Positions 1 through 9,059 are shown, counted from the first letter of the stretch. The stretch is DNA of 44,442 nt from Proteocatella sp041738345 (GCA_041738345.1 JBGSPX010000041.1:1-44442), one strand, 5' to 3'. Numbers and translations: made by a program. Notes: a model not told the origin generated them from the sequence alone.

Positions 1-68
1 AAGCCTGACAGATAGTCGGTACATGCTTTTATTTTTTCTTCAACAGTATAACTTGATTTTCTAGACAT
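1..68 (-). CDS. IS3-like transposase OrfA, N-terminal fragment
   Basis: The reverse strand opens with ATG at 66-68 behind a good ribosome-binding site (GGAGGTGGG, 78-86) and reads 22 residues out of the left edge. The fragment begins MSRKSSYTVEEKIKACTDYL, the pattern seen at the start of the helix-turn-helix OrfA of IS3-family elements. Only the start is in the window, so whether the element is intact cannot be judged. The 96 bp to the next gene should contain one end of the element, but I could not fix an inverted repeat there. The family call is by resemblance only. Confidence 0.55.
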   Translation of the reverse strand, partial: MSRKSSYTVEEKIKACTDYLSG

Positions 69-164
69 AATAAAATCCCACCTCCATAGATAAATGAAAT
101 TTAATTATTTCATATGTCTACTTAAGTGGGATTATATCAGACTTTCACTTCTCCTTTTAAAATT

Positions 165-1637
165 CTATGCGCTTTTTTTTCTTCTATCTTTCATAAATAA
201 CACCATAACTGTGGATATTACTACTGCAAGTATTGAAACCTCTATTGCATATCTCATTGCTTCAAGATAAGCATCTCTTTGAATAATTCCCATTACACTG
301 CTTAAATTTTCTGATGAAACAAGTCTATTAAACGGCGTTATCTGTTCAGCTTTATAAGCGTATCCAAAATTTAAATTATTTTGGATAAGAGTAGTCATTA
401 TAGTTATACTAAGTGCTCCTGAAATTTGTCTTATCGTATTTGAAAGCGCTGAAGCTCTTGTCACCATATTTTGAGGAACTGCATTCATTCCTGCGGTATT
501 TATAGGCATCATCGCAAGCCCAAGCCCTAAACCTCTTATAGTTAAAAGCCACATTATGGAATTTGCTGTAGCATCTAGATTTATACTTCCTACCAGAAAA
601 TAAGATGCTATTCCCAAAAGCACCATTCCTGGTAAGACTACAGGTTTTGCGCCTATCCTATCAAAAATAGCGCCACTTACTGGCATCATAAAGCCTACTG
701 CTATCGCTGAAGGAAAGAGTATAAGTCCCGTTTCCATTGGAGTATAACCTCTTATATTTTGAAGAAATAGCGGCAGTACATAAGTTCCCCCCATAAGTGC
801 AAAGGTAAGCACACATGAAATTCCCTGACTAAGTGAAAATTCAGGAATTTTAAGTACCCTTAAATCCAAAAGTGGATTTTCGTGAGTAAGTTCATTTACT
901 ACAAAAAATACCAATGATAAAATTCCAAAAGTTATTAATAACGGATTCTTTATATCACTCCAATCAATACTCGAACCTTCACCAAGTACATATAAGATTG
1001 ACACTATGCCCAATGTAGATGATATAAACCCTAAATAATCAAATCCACTCACTTTTTTTATAGGCGTATCTTTAAGAAGTATCCACGCAAGTACTACCCC
1101 TACTGCACCTATTGGTACATTTATATTAAATATAAGTCTCCAATCTAAATGTTCTATTATATAACCACCTAAAGTAGGTCCAAGTGTAGGCGCGGCCATA
1201 GAGGCAATTCCCCAAAATCCTAAGGCAAGTCCCCTTTCATTTTCTGGGAAAGTTTGATATATTATAGACATACCTATAGGCATTATCATACCTCCACCTA
1301 TAGCTTGGATTACTCTAAATACTATCATCGAAGTATTGCTCCATGCAAATCCGCAAAGCAATGACCCAATTGTGAACATCGATAGTGCAAAAACATAAAC
1401 TCTCTTGTTTCCAAATACATCCGCCAAAAAACCTGTTAGCGGAATTATTGAACCGAGTGCTAATGTATAGGATGTTAATATCCATTTTACTTCATCAAGT
1501 GATACCCCAAACACTGCCATCATTTTTGGTATAGCTATATTGACTATGCTGCTATCCAAAATTGACATAAATGTCCCTATTATAACTACAAACAATGCAA
1601 GCCATTGTTCTAATTTTTGTGCTTTTTCTCCAGCCAT
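165..1637 (-). CDS. DHA2-family MFS multidrug efflux pump (EmrB/QacA type)
   Basis: A 490-residue integral membrane protein, the usual size for 14-helix drug:H+ antiporters. The first helix carries the DHA2 motif LDSSIVNIAIP. It is followed by the MFS loop motif GFLADVFGNKRVY and a GPTLGGYI element typical of exporters in helix 5. The protein ends in a basic tail (DRRKK). It is the last gene of the marR operon, 8 bp after the short adaptor gene, with AGGAGC ahead of the ATG. With the two adaptor proteins it resembles EmrAB, but in a cell that probably has no outer membrane. Substrates cannot be read from the sequence. I see no clear terminator after it before the insertion-sequence end. Confidence 0.9.
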   Translation of the reverse strand: MAGEKAQKLEQWLALFVVIIGTFMSILDSSIVNIAIPKMMAVFGVSLDEVKWILTSYTLALGSIIPLTGFLADVFGNKRVYVFALSMFTIGSLLCGFAWSNTSMIVFRVIQAIGGGMIMPIGMSIIYQTFPENERGLALGFWGIASMAAPTLGPTLGGYIIEHLDWRLIFNINVPIGAVGVVLAWILLKDTPIKKVSGFDYLGFISSTLGIVSILYVLGEGSSIDWSDIKNPLLITFGILSLVFFVVNELTHENPLLDLRVLKIPEFSLSQGISCVLTFALMGGTYVLPLFLQNIRGYTPMETGLILFPSAIAVGFMMPVSGAIFDRIGAKPVVLPGMVLLGIASYFLVGSINLDATANSIMWLLTIRGLGLGLAMMPINTAGMNAVPQNMVTRASALSNTIRQISGALSITIMTTLIQNNLNFGYAYKAEQITPFNRLVSSENLSSVMGIIQRDAYLEAMRYAIEVSILAVVISTVMVLFMKDRRKKSA

Positions 1638-1645
1638 ATTTGCTC

Positions 1646-2293
1646 CTAGTTTTTAAGATGTATCTTTATCACTGCATTAGTTCCTGGAAGTATCTTGTAC
1701 CCTTGATCGTCTATTGCTATCTTAATAGGTATTCTTTGTACAGTTTTCGTAAATGTTCCACTTGAAGATGAAGGCAATAGAGAAAAACTCGAATTTGATG
1801 CAAGTCCTACAAAATCTACTTTTCCATTGAATTTTATACCTTTAAATTCATCTATAGTGATATCTACAAGTTGCCCTTCACGAAGTTTACCTATCTTCTT
1901 TTCTTCTATATTCGCAGATATATAAAGTTTTTTAGGATTCACTATATATCCCATAACCTGTCCTGGAGAATAAATTTCCCCTACATTAGCCTGTTTTTTC
2001 ACTACAACCCCATCTGCCGGAGCTCTAAATACTGTTTTTTCAGAATTTTCTTCTTCTATTTCTAGCCTACCCAAAATCTGATCCTTAATTACAACATCGC
2101 CTTCTTCTACTGATATATCGATAAGTTTACCAGTTCCTCTAGGACTTATTTTTATTAAGTCTCCAGTTACTCTCGCATCTTCTGTAGATACAAAATTAGC
2201 ACTTTCATACCAAAAAAAGCTAGAAATACCCACTATAGAAATTAAAATTATTCCAAGCATTCCTATCAGTATTTTTTTTCGATTTTCTTTCAT
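1646..2293 (-). CDS. Short HlyD/EmrA-like membrane fusion adaptor
   Basis: A 215-residue protein with one N-terminal membrane anchor (about residues 8-28) followed directly by two half-lipoyl segments (about 35-75 and 85-110) and a beta-barrel region. The long coiled-coil hairpin that normally separates the lipoyl halves is missing: the two halves are joined by only about ten residues. This makes it much shorter than EmrA (about 390 residues). It lies 8 bp before the MFS pump gene and 11 bp after the lipoprotein adaptor gene, so it is probably the pump's dedicated partner. The compact form may suit an envelope with no outer-membrane channel to reach; that is inference. Confidence 0.8.
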   Translation of the reverse strand: MKENRKKILIGMLGIILISIVGISSFFWYESANFVSTEDARVTGDLIKISPRGTGKLIDISVEEGDVVIKDQILGRLEIEEENSEKTVFRAPADGVVVKKQANVGEIYSPGQVMGYIVNPKKLYISANIEEKKIGKLREGQLVDITIDEFKGIKFNGKVDFVGLASNSSFSLLPSSSSGTFTKTVQRIPIKIAIDDQGYKILPGTNAVIKIHLKN

Positions 2294-2304
2294 ATAAAAT
2301 TCTC

Positions 2305-3276
2305 CTATTTTTTTAATCCAACTTCTGCAAACATTCCAGTCTTTATTAATTCATTTCCTTTCGAAATGCTAACTTCTACTGAAGCTCCATTTCCGCTGCC
2401 ATCCAAGGTTGGATTTATCATAGTAACTATGCCTTCAAATGCTTCCAGCTCTGGTAAGTCTGGAAATCTCACTAAAACTTCATCATTTTCAGCTAATTTT
2501 CCGATTAAAGATTCTGGAAGGTTTCCCTCTACTTTTAGGCTTTGATTCCCTTGTAATGTAAATAATTTGCTTCCAGGTGATGCCATTTCCCCTACTTCTA
2601 TATATTTTTTTGAAATAATTCCATCATACGGGGCTGTTACAAGCTGATTATCAAGCTGAATTTTAACTGAATTTTCAGCTGCCTTCGCTTGATTAACTTG
2701 AGCTTCTAATACTTTTAAAGTTTCTTTACTTTCTCCCTGATTTAAAAGCTCAAACTGTGCCTGCGCCGAAATTCTTTGCGATACTGCAAGTTGAAGCTGA
2801 GTTTCAAAACTTTCTAATTGTTGTTTTGAGACTCCACCTGATTCATAAAGCAATTTATTTCTTTCGTAGTTATTATTTGCAGCTTCTTCTGATTTTTTAG
2901 CACTATCAAGCACTGCTTTAGCCTGAACTTTCTGCTGATCCCTAGCTCCAACTTTCACTTTTTCATAGTTTGACTGCGCTACAACTACCCCTGCATTTGC
3001 TTGAGACAGTTGTGCTTCTAGTTCCTTAGCTTCTATTTTTAATAAAATATCTCCAGCTTTTATCTTACTTCCCTCGCTCACCATTATCTGAGATACTTTT
3101 CCAGATAGTTTTGAGGAGATATCAGAATTAACCCCTGTTACTCTTCCTGCTATTATATAATTTATACTTTTAGCTTGTTTTTCTTCATAGTCAGCTTTAG
3201 GATAAGCTTCACTGCTGCAGCCCGTTAGAAATAAAAGTCCACTTATAAATAATGCTGTTACTTTCTTTTTACTCAT
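2305..3276 (-). CDS. RND/HlyD-type adaptor lipoprotein
   Basis: I place the start at the ATG at 3274-3276, not at an upstream in-frame ATG, because GGAG sits 7-8 bp before it and the first residues (MSKKKVTALF) then form a proper signal peptide. The peptide ends in the lipobox LTGC, so the mature protein should be lipid-anchored. It has 323 residues: lipoyl half, long alpha-helical coiled-coil hairpin (about 90-190), second lipoyl half (about 205-240) and beta-barrel. Its start overlaps the end of the marR gene by 8 bp, which implies translational coupling. Two adaptors in one pump operon, one with a hairpin and one without, is unusual. Confidence 0.82.
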   Translation of the reverse strand: MSKKKVTALFISGLLFLTGCSSEAYPKADYEEKQAKSINYIIAGRVTGVNSDISSKLSGKVSQIMVSEGSKIKAGDILLKIEAKELEAQLSQANAGVVVAQSNYEKVKVGARDQQKVQAKAVLDSAKKSEEAANNNYERNKLLYESGGVSKQQLESFETQLQLAVSQRISAQAQFELLNQGESKETLKVLEAQVNQAKAAENSVKIQLDNQLVTAPYDGIISKKYIEVGEMASPGSKLFTLQGNQSLKVEGNLPESLIGKLAENDEVLVRFPDLPELEAFEGIVTMINPTLDGSGNGASVEVSISKGNELIKTGMFAEVGLKK

Positions 3277-3739
3277 TCTCAATCTCCTTAATTTCATTTT
3301 CTTCAAAAATCTTTTCTAAAATATTAAGATTTTGGCTCATACTATCCCACCATTCCTGCGGCATAAATACCTCTGAATTTTTCATTATGTTAAGTATCTG
3401 TTCCTGCGCCGTAACCCCTTTTTCTATTAATAAATCTCCTGGAACTATAAAAATTACACGCCTATCATTTTCATCTCTAATCCGCTTCACATATCCTTTT
3501 TCTACAAGCTTATCCACAACGCCAGTAAGCGTACTTGCTGATATCCCTATTTTTTCTGCAAGTTCTGTAGCTTTTAAAGGCTCTCTTTTTACCATAAATA
3601 AAATCATTATTTCAGTCTTTGAAAGATTATCTCTTTCCATAGCTTTTAGTGCATTTTTCATAAGATTTTTTTGAATCATAAAAATTTGTCTTACAACTTT
3701 CATCCTTATATCTATATCCTTATCATTTATATTCCTCAT
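3269..3739 (-). CDS. MarR-family transcriptional regulator
   Basis: A 156-residue winged-helix regulator. The DNA-binding core is at about residues 45-100: recognition helix around GISASTLTGVVDKL, then a wing with DENDRRVI, the classic MarR wing motif. It is the first gene of the efflux operon and overlaps the next gene. A perfect 18-bp palindrome lies between its promoter and its ATG, so it most likely represses its own operon and is released by a substrate of the pump. The inducer is unknown. Confidence 0.9.
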   Translation of the reverse strand: MRNINDKDIDIRMKVVRQIFMIQKNLMKNALKAMERDNLSKTEIMILFMVKREPLKATELAEKIGISASTLTGVVDKLVEKGYVKRIRDENDRRVIFIVPGDLLIEKGVTAQEQILNIMKNSEVFMPQEWWDSMSQNLNILEKIFEENEIKEIENE

Positions 3740-3755
3740 ACACCCTCCTAAATTT

Positions 3756-3818
3756 TATTTCGAATTCGAAATATTCGTTTCCGTATTATATTTTACTTAT
3801 TTATCCTATATTTGTCAA
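3756..3818 (-). promoter_or_regulatory. marR operon promoter with 18-bp palindromic operator
   Basis: The -35 box is TTGACA (3813-3818) and the -10 box TAAAAT (3790-3795), 17 bp apart. The perfect palindrome TATTTCGAATTCGAAATA fills 3756-3773, just downstream of the predicted start site and 17 bp before the ATG. A repressor bound there would block initiation or early elongation. The assignment of MarR to this site is inferred from position and symmetry. Confidence 0.72.
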
Positions 3819-3831
3819 TAAATCTTTACAC

Positions 3832-3872
3832 AAAAAAAGATATTCTCCTAAATAAACCTTAAGAGTATATCT
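3832..3872 (-). terminator. Terminator of the tetR/ABC efflux operon
   Basis: Arms AGATATACTC and GAGAATATCT (3863-3872 and 3838-3847) pair with one mismatch and are followed on the minus strand by seven T. It lies 15 bp past the adaptor stop codon and separates the two efflux operons. Confidence 0.75.
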
Positions 3873-3886
3873 CTTTTTAGCTAATT

Positions 3887-4897
3887 TTATTTGAATACCT
3901 TTACTTTTTCCCCTACTTTTAATGGGAGCGCTTTATCAAACTTAAGCTTCACTACAAAACTATCTTTGTTCTTATTTGAACTTGTCTGCATATCATTAGG
4001 TGTATATTGAGCTTCAACATCGATAAAACTAACTTTTCCTGTATAAGTTTTATCCCCTGCAATAAACTTTATTTCTTGTCCGAATGTCAAACTACTTATT
4101 TCATCTTCTGGATAATAAAGTTTTATATACCTGCTATCCAAAGAAGCTACATCTGCTATATCATGCCCTGGATTCACAAAATCCCCAAGCACATAATTTC
4201 TACTTATTATAACCCCATCACAAACTGATGTTATTTTGCATTTTGTAATTTGGTCTTTAATCTGATCTACTTGACTCTGTGCTGCTACTATAGCCGCTTT
4301 TGCAGCTCTTATTTTGTCACCTCCTGCTCCATTTACTACCGAATTTAGTGCCGCCTTTGTATTTTCAACTTGAGCCTCGGCTCCTTTTAGCGAATTCGCT
4401 GATTGCTCCATAGATAGCTTGTAATTGTTAAGTTGCGTTTCACTCAAAGCTCCAGCTTCAAATAAAAGTTTATTTTTCTCAAAATCATCCTTAGTCTTAT
4501 CATATAAAATGGTAGCATTATTATAACTTGACTCTGCAATTTTGACTGCACTTACTGCTGATTCCACTGAATTTTTATCCGCATTTCCACTTATCCCTAC
4601 AAGTGCTTCTTTTGTTTTTATTAAATTTGCCTCTGCCTGAGTAAGTGAAAATTGAAATGATGTATCGTCTATTACAGCTATAACATCTCCTTTTTTGATT
4701 CCCATTCCTGGCTCTATTTTTAATTCAATTATTTTGCCTGATATTTCAGAAATATTGGAATAAACTTCTGTTTCCACAATACCTGTAAGACTATCATCCT
4801 TTAGTTTTTCATATAAATCTTTTCCAAAATACAATGCTCCAGCTATGACAACAAATAATAGTATTACTTTTATAAACTTTTTCAGATTACTGTTCAT
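3887..4897 (-). CDS. HlyD-family adaptor of the ABC exporter
   Basis: A 336-residue protein with an N-terminal membrane helix (about 8-25), a lipoyl half (about 45-75), a long coiled-coil hairpin rich in Ala, Gln and Lys (about 80-215), the second lipoyl half (about 220-250, with ITSVCDGVIISRNYVLGD) and a beta-barrel. It is the last gene of the tetR operon and overlaps the end of tetR by 11 bp, with AAGGGGG ahead of the ATG. The order ATPase-permease-TetR-adaptor recalls the YbhGFSR/YhiI type of ABC-2 exporters. In a Gram-positive cell the adaptor may carry substrate through the wall or gate the permease; this is inference. Confidence 0.83.
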   Translation of the reverse strand: MNSNLKKFIKVILLFVVIAGALYFGKDLYEKLKDDSLTGIVETEVYSNISEISGKIIELKIEPGMGIKKGDVIAVIDDTSFQFSLTQAEANLIKTKEALVGISGNADKNSVESAVSAVKIAESSYNNATILYDKTKDDFEKNKLLFEAGALSETQLNNYKLSMEQSANSLKGAEAQVENTKAALNSVVNGAGGDKIRAAKAAIVAAQSQVDQIKDQITKCKITSVCDGVIISRNYVLGDFVNPGHDIADVASLDSRYIKLYYPEDEISSLTFGQEIKFIAGDKTYTGKVSFIDVEAQYTPNDMQTSSNKNKDSFVVKLKFDKALPLKVGEKVKVFK

Positions 4898-5543
4898 GAT
4901 TTTTTATCCCCCTTACAATGAAATTTACTAGATTTTCTAGTTCCCTATGTGGATTTTCATTAAAAAATTCTGGTAAGAGTACATGATGTGTTATTATATA
5001 CCCACCAACCGTAGAAAGTATAAGCTTAAATAGTTCATCGTTTGGAAGGTCTATTATAAGTTTTTGAGATTTTAACTTATCAAACAATCTGTTGTATGGT
5101 AAATCGGGCATATTAGAAATTAATGCACTTCTTATTTCATTGTGAAAAGGCATCTCTTGAATAAGAATTTTTATAAGCGGCGTAGCGTCTTTAATAACCT
5201 CTACTCTATTGTGTATAAGACGATAGAAAAAATCATCAAGTGTTTTATAATCTTCATCAATTATTTCATCTATCCCTGTAACCATAACAGGTATTACTAA
5301 TGCTTTCATAATTCTTGATACGACCTCAAGCAAAAGTTCTTTTTTGGTTCCGTAGTTTTTAAAAATAGTCCCCTCTGCAACGCCTGCCAACTTTGAAATC
5401 TCTTTTGTTGAAGTAGCCTCATATCCATTTTTCATAAACAAAATTGCCGTAGTTTTTATTATACTAATCTGCTTTTCTGTAAGCTTTTCATCCTCTCCAA
5501 TAAGTCTATCTGTCCACTTCTCATCATTATAATCAAATTTCAT
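4887..5543 (-). CDS. TetR-family transcriptional regulator
   Basis: A 218-residue repressor-type protein. The N-terminal helix-turn-helix is at about residues 28-72 (ATSTKEISKLAGVAEGTIF, then a YGTKKELL helix, the usual TetR pattern). The C-terminal ligand and dimer domain is divergent. The gene is inside the operon, 1 bp after the ABC permease and overlapping the adaptor by 11 bp. The 18-bp inverted repeat at the operon promoter (7307-7324) is its probable binding site, so the operon would be self-repressed until an exported compound binds. Confidence 0.9.
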   Translation of the reverse strand: MKFDYNDEKWTDRLIGEDEKLTEKQISIIKTTAILFMKNGYEATSTKEISKLAGVAEGTIFKNYGTKKELLLEVVSRIMKALVIPVMVTGIDEIIDEDYKTLDDFFYRLIHNRVEVIKDATPLIKILIQEMPFHNEIRSALISNMPDLPYNRLFDKLKSQKLIIDLPNDELFKLILSTVGGYIITHHVLLPEFFNENPHRELENLVNFIVRGIKNHEQ

Positions 5544-5544
5544 A

Positions 5545-6558
5545 TCATATTCTCCTATATTTTTTCAAAAGTACAATATTCAAAACCATACAAATTCCAG
5601 AAATTAGAACTAGCATTCCTATATCATACAAAATAGTTTCTATTCCAAGTCCTTTTAACATAACCTTATCAAGTGCATCACCTACATAATAAAGTGGCAT
5701 AACCTTTCCAAATAATGCCATTTGAGGCGAAATATCAAATATCCCAGTAAAAAACACCTGTGGCACGACTACTATAGGTATAAACTGAATCATTTGAAAT
5801 TCATTTTTTGCCGCAGTTGATAACAGCATTCCAAGTGTAAGTGCCGAAACTGATGCCAAAAGAGTTATCAAAAGCACTAGTATATCCGAACCTACCATCA
5901 TTATCTTTAGCACATAAATAACATAAAACGAAATAAACATCGACTGAAGTACCGTAAATGTTCCAAAACCACATATATATCCAATTACAATTTCACTCCT
6001 TTTAATTGGAAGCGAAAGTAATTTTTCCAAAGTTCCCGAAGTCCGCTCCTGCAAAAATGCAATCCCTGAAACCAGAAAAGTAAAGAAAAAAACTATAAAG
6101 CCTATTAAAATCGAACCAAATCCATCAAAAAGTGAAAACTCATCATATCCATAAATATAAGTTACATCTGTTCTTAAATCTTTTCTAAGCTTATCGTTCA
6201 TTCTTGCCTTTTCTATAAGCTGCTCAATCTTATTACTTTTTTGAGAATCCGTCCCATCAATATATAACTTTATTTTCCCACTAACTATATCAATGTATGC
6301 ATTTAACTCCCCTTTTTCAACTGATTCTAAAGCTTCTTTTTCTGTTGTTCTTATAATTTTAGCCTCGGATTTTTCAAGCCTTTCTACATATGAAAGTGGT
6401 GCATTTACAACCCCTATTTTTATATCAGTCTGTGAACTATCTAATACAAAATATAAGAATGTAAGCAGTAAAATAGGCGCCAAAAACATAAGTGCCACCG
6501 TACGTTTATCATGCCTTAGCTGTGTGAGAATCCTAAGTGCCATTGCGCTAATCTTCAT
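5545..6558 (-). CDS. ABC-2 type exporter permease
   Basis: I choose the ATG at 6556-6558 (protein begins MKISAMALRI): GGAGGT lies 6-7 bp upstream, whereas longer in-frame starts would run deep into the ATPase gene. The 337-residue protein has a first membrane helix at about 20-40, a large extracellular loop (about 45-155) and five or more helices from about 165 to the end. A conserved SGTLEKLLSLPIKRSEI segment precedes the second helix group, typical of ABC2 membrane proteins. Its start overlaps the ATPase stop by 11 bp. A single permease probably dimerises with two copies of the ATPase. Confidence 0.88.
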   Translation of the reverse strand: MKISAMALRILTQLRHDKRTVALMFLAPILLLTFLYFVLDSSQTDIKIGVVNAPLSYVERLEKSEAKIIRTTEKEALESVEKGELNAYIDIVSGKIKLYIDGTDSQKSNKIEQLIEKARMNDKLRKDLRTDVTYIYGYDEFSLFDGFGSILIGFIVFFFTFLVSGIAFLQERTSGTLEKLLSLPIKRSEIVIGYICGFGTFTVLQSMFISFYVIYVLKIMMVGSDILVLLITLLASVSALTLGMLLSTAAKNEFQMIQFIPIVVVPQVFFTGIFDISPQMALFGKVMPLYYVGDALDKVMLKGLGIETILYDIGMLVLISGICMVLNIVLLKKYRRI

Positions 6559-7291
6559 CATCTTCACCTCCATGACTAAAGTGGATAAAGGCTTCCTCAA
6601 TAGAATTTGTGCCACTTTGCAAAATTATTTCTTGTGGTGTTCCAGTTGCTATAATTTTTCCGGACCTAACCATAGCTAAATTATCACATTTAATAGCTTC
6701 ATCCATAACATGAGTAGTTACAAGTATTGCCGTATTTTGACTTGCAAGCTTTTTGAACTCTGCCCAAATATCTTTTCTTAGAAGTGGGTCAATCCCTACC
6801 GTGGGTTCATCCAAAATCAAAATGTCAGGCTTATTCAAAAGTGCAATCGCAAGGGACAATCTGCGTTTCATTCCTCCAGAAAAAGAAGCTACCCTCTTGT
6901 CACCCTCTTTATATAAATTTACAAGCTTTAAAAGTTCTTCCGTTCGCTCTTTTATTACATTTTTTTTAAGCCCATATATACTCCCAAAAAATTTCATATT
7001 TTCCTGCGCTGAAAGCTGCTCATAAAGCGCATCCCCTTGAGCCATATATCCTATCCTTGCCATAGTTTTCAGCTTAGGCATTTTCTGCCCAAGTACTATA
7101 ACTTCCCCTTCTTGAGCTTCTAATATCCCTGAGATTATTTTTACTATTGTAGTCTTTCCACATCCTGAAGGTCCTAATATTCCATATATATCTCCAGATT
7201 TTATCTGTATATTGATATCGTTAAGTACATGCTTTTCCCCAAAGTATTTGTGTACATTCTTTACATCTACATATATATCATTTTTACTCAT
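6548..7291 (-). CDS. ABC exporter ATP-binding protein
   Basis: A 247-residue ABC ATPase with Walker A GPSGCGKTT (about 40-48), signature SFSGGMKRR (about 138), Walker B ILILDEPTVGID (about 160) and the switch histidine in TTHVMDEA. It belongs to the drug/Na+ exporter group (CcmA/YbhF-like). It is the first gene of the operon and has a good AAGGAGG site 5-6 bp before its ATG. With the downstream permease and adaptor it forms a complete export system, probably for a toxic or lipophilic compound. Confidence 0.92.
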   Translation of the reverse strand: MSKNDIYVDVKNVHKYFGEKHVLNDINIQIKSGDIYGILGPSGCGKTTIVKIISGILEAQEGEVIVLGQKMPKLKTMARIGYMAQGDALYEQLSAQENMKFFGSIYGLKKNVIKERTEELLKLVNLYKEGDKRVASFSGGMKRRLSLAIALLNKPDILILDEPTVGIDPLLRKDIWAEFKKLASQNTAILVTTHVMDEAIKCDNLAMVRSGKIIATGTPQEIILQSGTNSIEEAFIHFSHGGEDDED

Positions 7292-7306
7292 TGCGTCCTC
7301 CTTAGA

Positions 7307-7364
7307 GGTGAGTACTCACTCACCATTATAGTAAATTTATATCAAATATGTATTCATTTGTCAA
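7307..7364 (-). promoter_or_regulatory. tetR/ABC operon promoter and inverted-repeat operator
   Basis: The -35 TTGACA (7359-7364) and -10 TATAAA (7336-7341) are 17 bp apart. Immediately downstream, GGTGAGT and ACTCACC form an inverted repeat with a 4-bp centre (7307-7324), overlapping the 12-bp palindrome GTGAGTACTCAC. Its size and symmetry fit a TetR-family operator. The layout, with the operator just after the start site, mirrors that of the neighbouring marR operon. Confidence 0.72.
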
Positions 7365-7396
7365 TAAAATTTATTTAAGAATTATAAAACTATAGT

Positions 7397-7430
7397 AAAA
7401 AAAGGCTAGAATTTTAATTCTATACCTTTT
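7397..7430 (-). terminator. Terminator overlapping the TrkA-C gene stop codon
   Basis: AAAGG plus TAGAATT (7401-7413) pair with AATTCTA plus CCTTT (7416-7429), with one unpaired position in each arm, followed by T residues on the minus strand. The stop codon at 7420-7422 lies inside the stem. Confidence 0.75.
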
Positions 7431-8115
7431 CAAACAACTGCCTAATATTTTTATAATCGCCAAATACAACTATCGTATCACCCTCTTGCAATATTGTATT
7501 TGTAGTTATAGGTCTCATATAATCATATTCTCTTTTTAATAGCATTATATTTATATTATAATTATTGTTTAAATCACTCTCTCCAACTGTTATATTTTTC
7601 AACTTTTCTGGAACATTTGTAATAATTATCTCTGCAAGTACATTTTCATCATATGAATCTAATACTACAATGACATTTGAAAATTTTCCAAAAATGCATT
7701 TATTCCCTAATATCTCTATCAAATGGTCAAACTTACTTTTTATTATAGGATGTTTTTTTACAATCCTAACAAATATAAGTATCGATAATACGGCTAATGA
7801 AGCCGGCCATATATTTCTTATTTCTGAGTTATTCATTGCAATTATAAAGTTTACTAAAGAGGATACTATAGTAACAGTAAATGCATATCCAAATATCATA
7901 GTCATTCTAGCAAGTTTACTTCTTACTTTTGAAGAAGTTATAATTTCACTCTCAGAAGTCGTAAATCCCGAATTTGTAAGCATAGAAGTTACCTGAAACT
8001 TTGCTTTTTCTTCAGTAAGCCCCGTAAGCCTAAATAATACTGTAAAAATTTCATTTATTATTATATATACGAGTACAAATATTACAAAAAATACAAGTGC
8101 ACTTATCAATCTCAT
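7420..8115 (-). CDS. Membrane protein with C-terminal TrkA-C (RCK_C) domain
   Basis: A 231-residue protein. It has one strong membrane helix at the N-terminus (about 3-25), two more at about 72-92 and 102-120, and a soluble C-terminal half ending in LLKREYDYMRPITTNTILQ followed by EGDTIVVFGD, the signature end of TrkA-C ligand-binding domains. Such domains bind nucleotides or ions and gate transporters. No pore helix or selectivity filter is visible, so this is not an ordinary potassium channel. The ATG lies 2 bp after the DMT exporter gene, so the two are co-translated; a regulatory link between them is inference. Confidence 0.75.
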   Translation of the reverse strand: MRLISALVFFVIFVLVYIIINEIFTVLFRLTGLTEEKAKFQVTSMLTNSGFTTSESEIITSSKVRSKLARMTMIFGYAFTVTIVSSLVNFIIAMNNSEIRNIWPASLAVLSILIFVRIVKKHPIIKSKFDHLIEILGNKCIFGKFSNVIVVLDSYDENVLAEIIITNVPEKLKNITVGESDLNNNYNINIMLLKREYDYMRPITTNTILQEGDTIVVFGDYKNIRQLFEKV

Positions 8116-8117
8116 AA

Positions 8118-9023
8118 CTATTCCCTCTGCTTCTTAAGTAAAATATCTTTTATATAATCAAAACTTTGTATTGTGATTACCGCCATAACAATAAGCACTG
8201 CCCCCATAATCTGCTTTAAGCTAAGCATCTCTCCTAAAATTAGGTATGCTGAAACCGATGCTATTACAGTCTCTGTCATTCCAATTATATTTACCGCAGC
8301 AGGTGCTAGATACTTAAATCCCTTTAGGTAAAGTGCAAATGGAATTACAGTTCCAAAAAAAGCAAGATATGCAATAAACAAAAGCTCAGAACTTGACCTT
8401 TGCGCCCAAAGTATCCACGGCGGACATATAAATATGTATATAAATGCACCAGTAGTCATTCCATAAGTAAGTACTGTCCAAGGGTCATAATTTCCCGTAC
8501 ATTTTTGCCCATAAATTATATAAAACGCACTACAAAATGCTGAAATAATCCCAACAATAACTCCATCCATATTAAGTTTTATCCCTAAATTTCCGCCTCC
8601 AAATATTATAAAATAACTGCCTGTCATCGCAAATATAAGTGCAAAAAATTTAGATTTTGTCATTTTTTCTTTTAAAACAAAAGTGCAATATCCCGTTATA
8701 AGTATTGGTGATAAATATTGTAAAAATATAGCTAAACTTACATTTAGTCTTGCTATTGCATAATAATATGTACCCTGCATCACCGTCATCGAAATCCCTA
8801 ATACCGCAATTTTTTTTAATCCAAAACTACTTATCTGCAAAAGTTCACTTTTTCTAAACGCCAAATAAAGTATGCATATCAGTGCTGACAGCGAAATTCT
8901 CATATTTGAAACCTCTATAGGATTCATATCTGTATTAAACACCATCTTAGCTATAGTTCCAGAAATTCCCCAAAAAAATGATGCCCCTAAAATTAGTAAA
9001 GCGCCTTTTGTTTTATTTTCCAT
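8118..9023 (-). CDS. DMT-superfamily exporter (EamA/RhaT type)
   Basis: A 301-residue protein with ten hydrophobic helices arranged as two EamA repeats (about 5-140 and 150-290). The first repeat begins LLILGASFFWGISGTIAKM, the second includes MTTGAFIYIFICPP and ends in the conserved helix-10 region with GEMLSLKQIMGAVLI. The family exports amino acids and other metabolites; the substrate cannot be deduced. It is first in a two-gene unit with the TrkA-C protein. Confidence 0.88.
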   Translation of the reverse strand: MENKTKGALLILGASFFWGISGTIAKMVFNTDMNPIEVSNMRISLSALICILYLAFRKSELLQISSFGLKKIAVLGISMTVMQGTYYYAIARLNVSLAIFLQYLSPILITGYCTFVLKEKMTKSKFFALIFAMTGSYFIIFGGGNLGIKLNMDGVIVGIISAFCSAFYIIYGQKCTGNYDPWTVLTYGMTTGAFIYIFICPPWILWAQRSSSELLFIAYLAFFGTVIPFALYLKGFKYLAPAAVNIIGMTETVIASVSAYLILGEMLSLKQIMGAVLIVMAVITIQSFDYIKDILLKKQRE

Positions 9024-9059
9024 AATTTACCTCTTCATATATATAATTGTCCAAGACTA

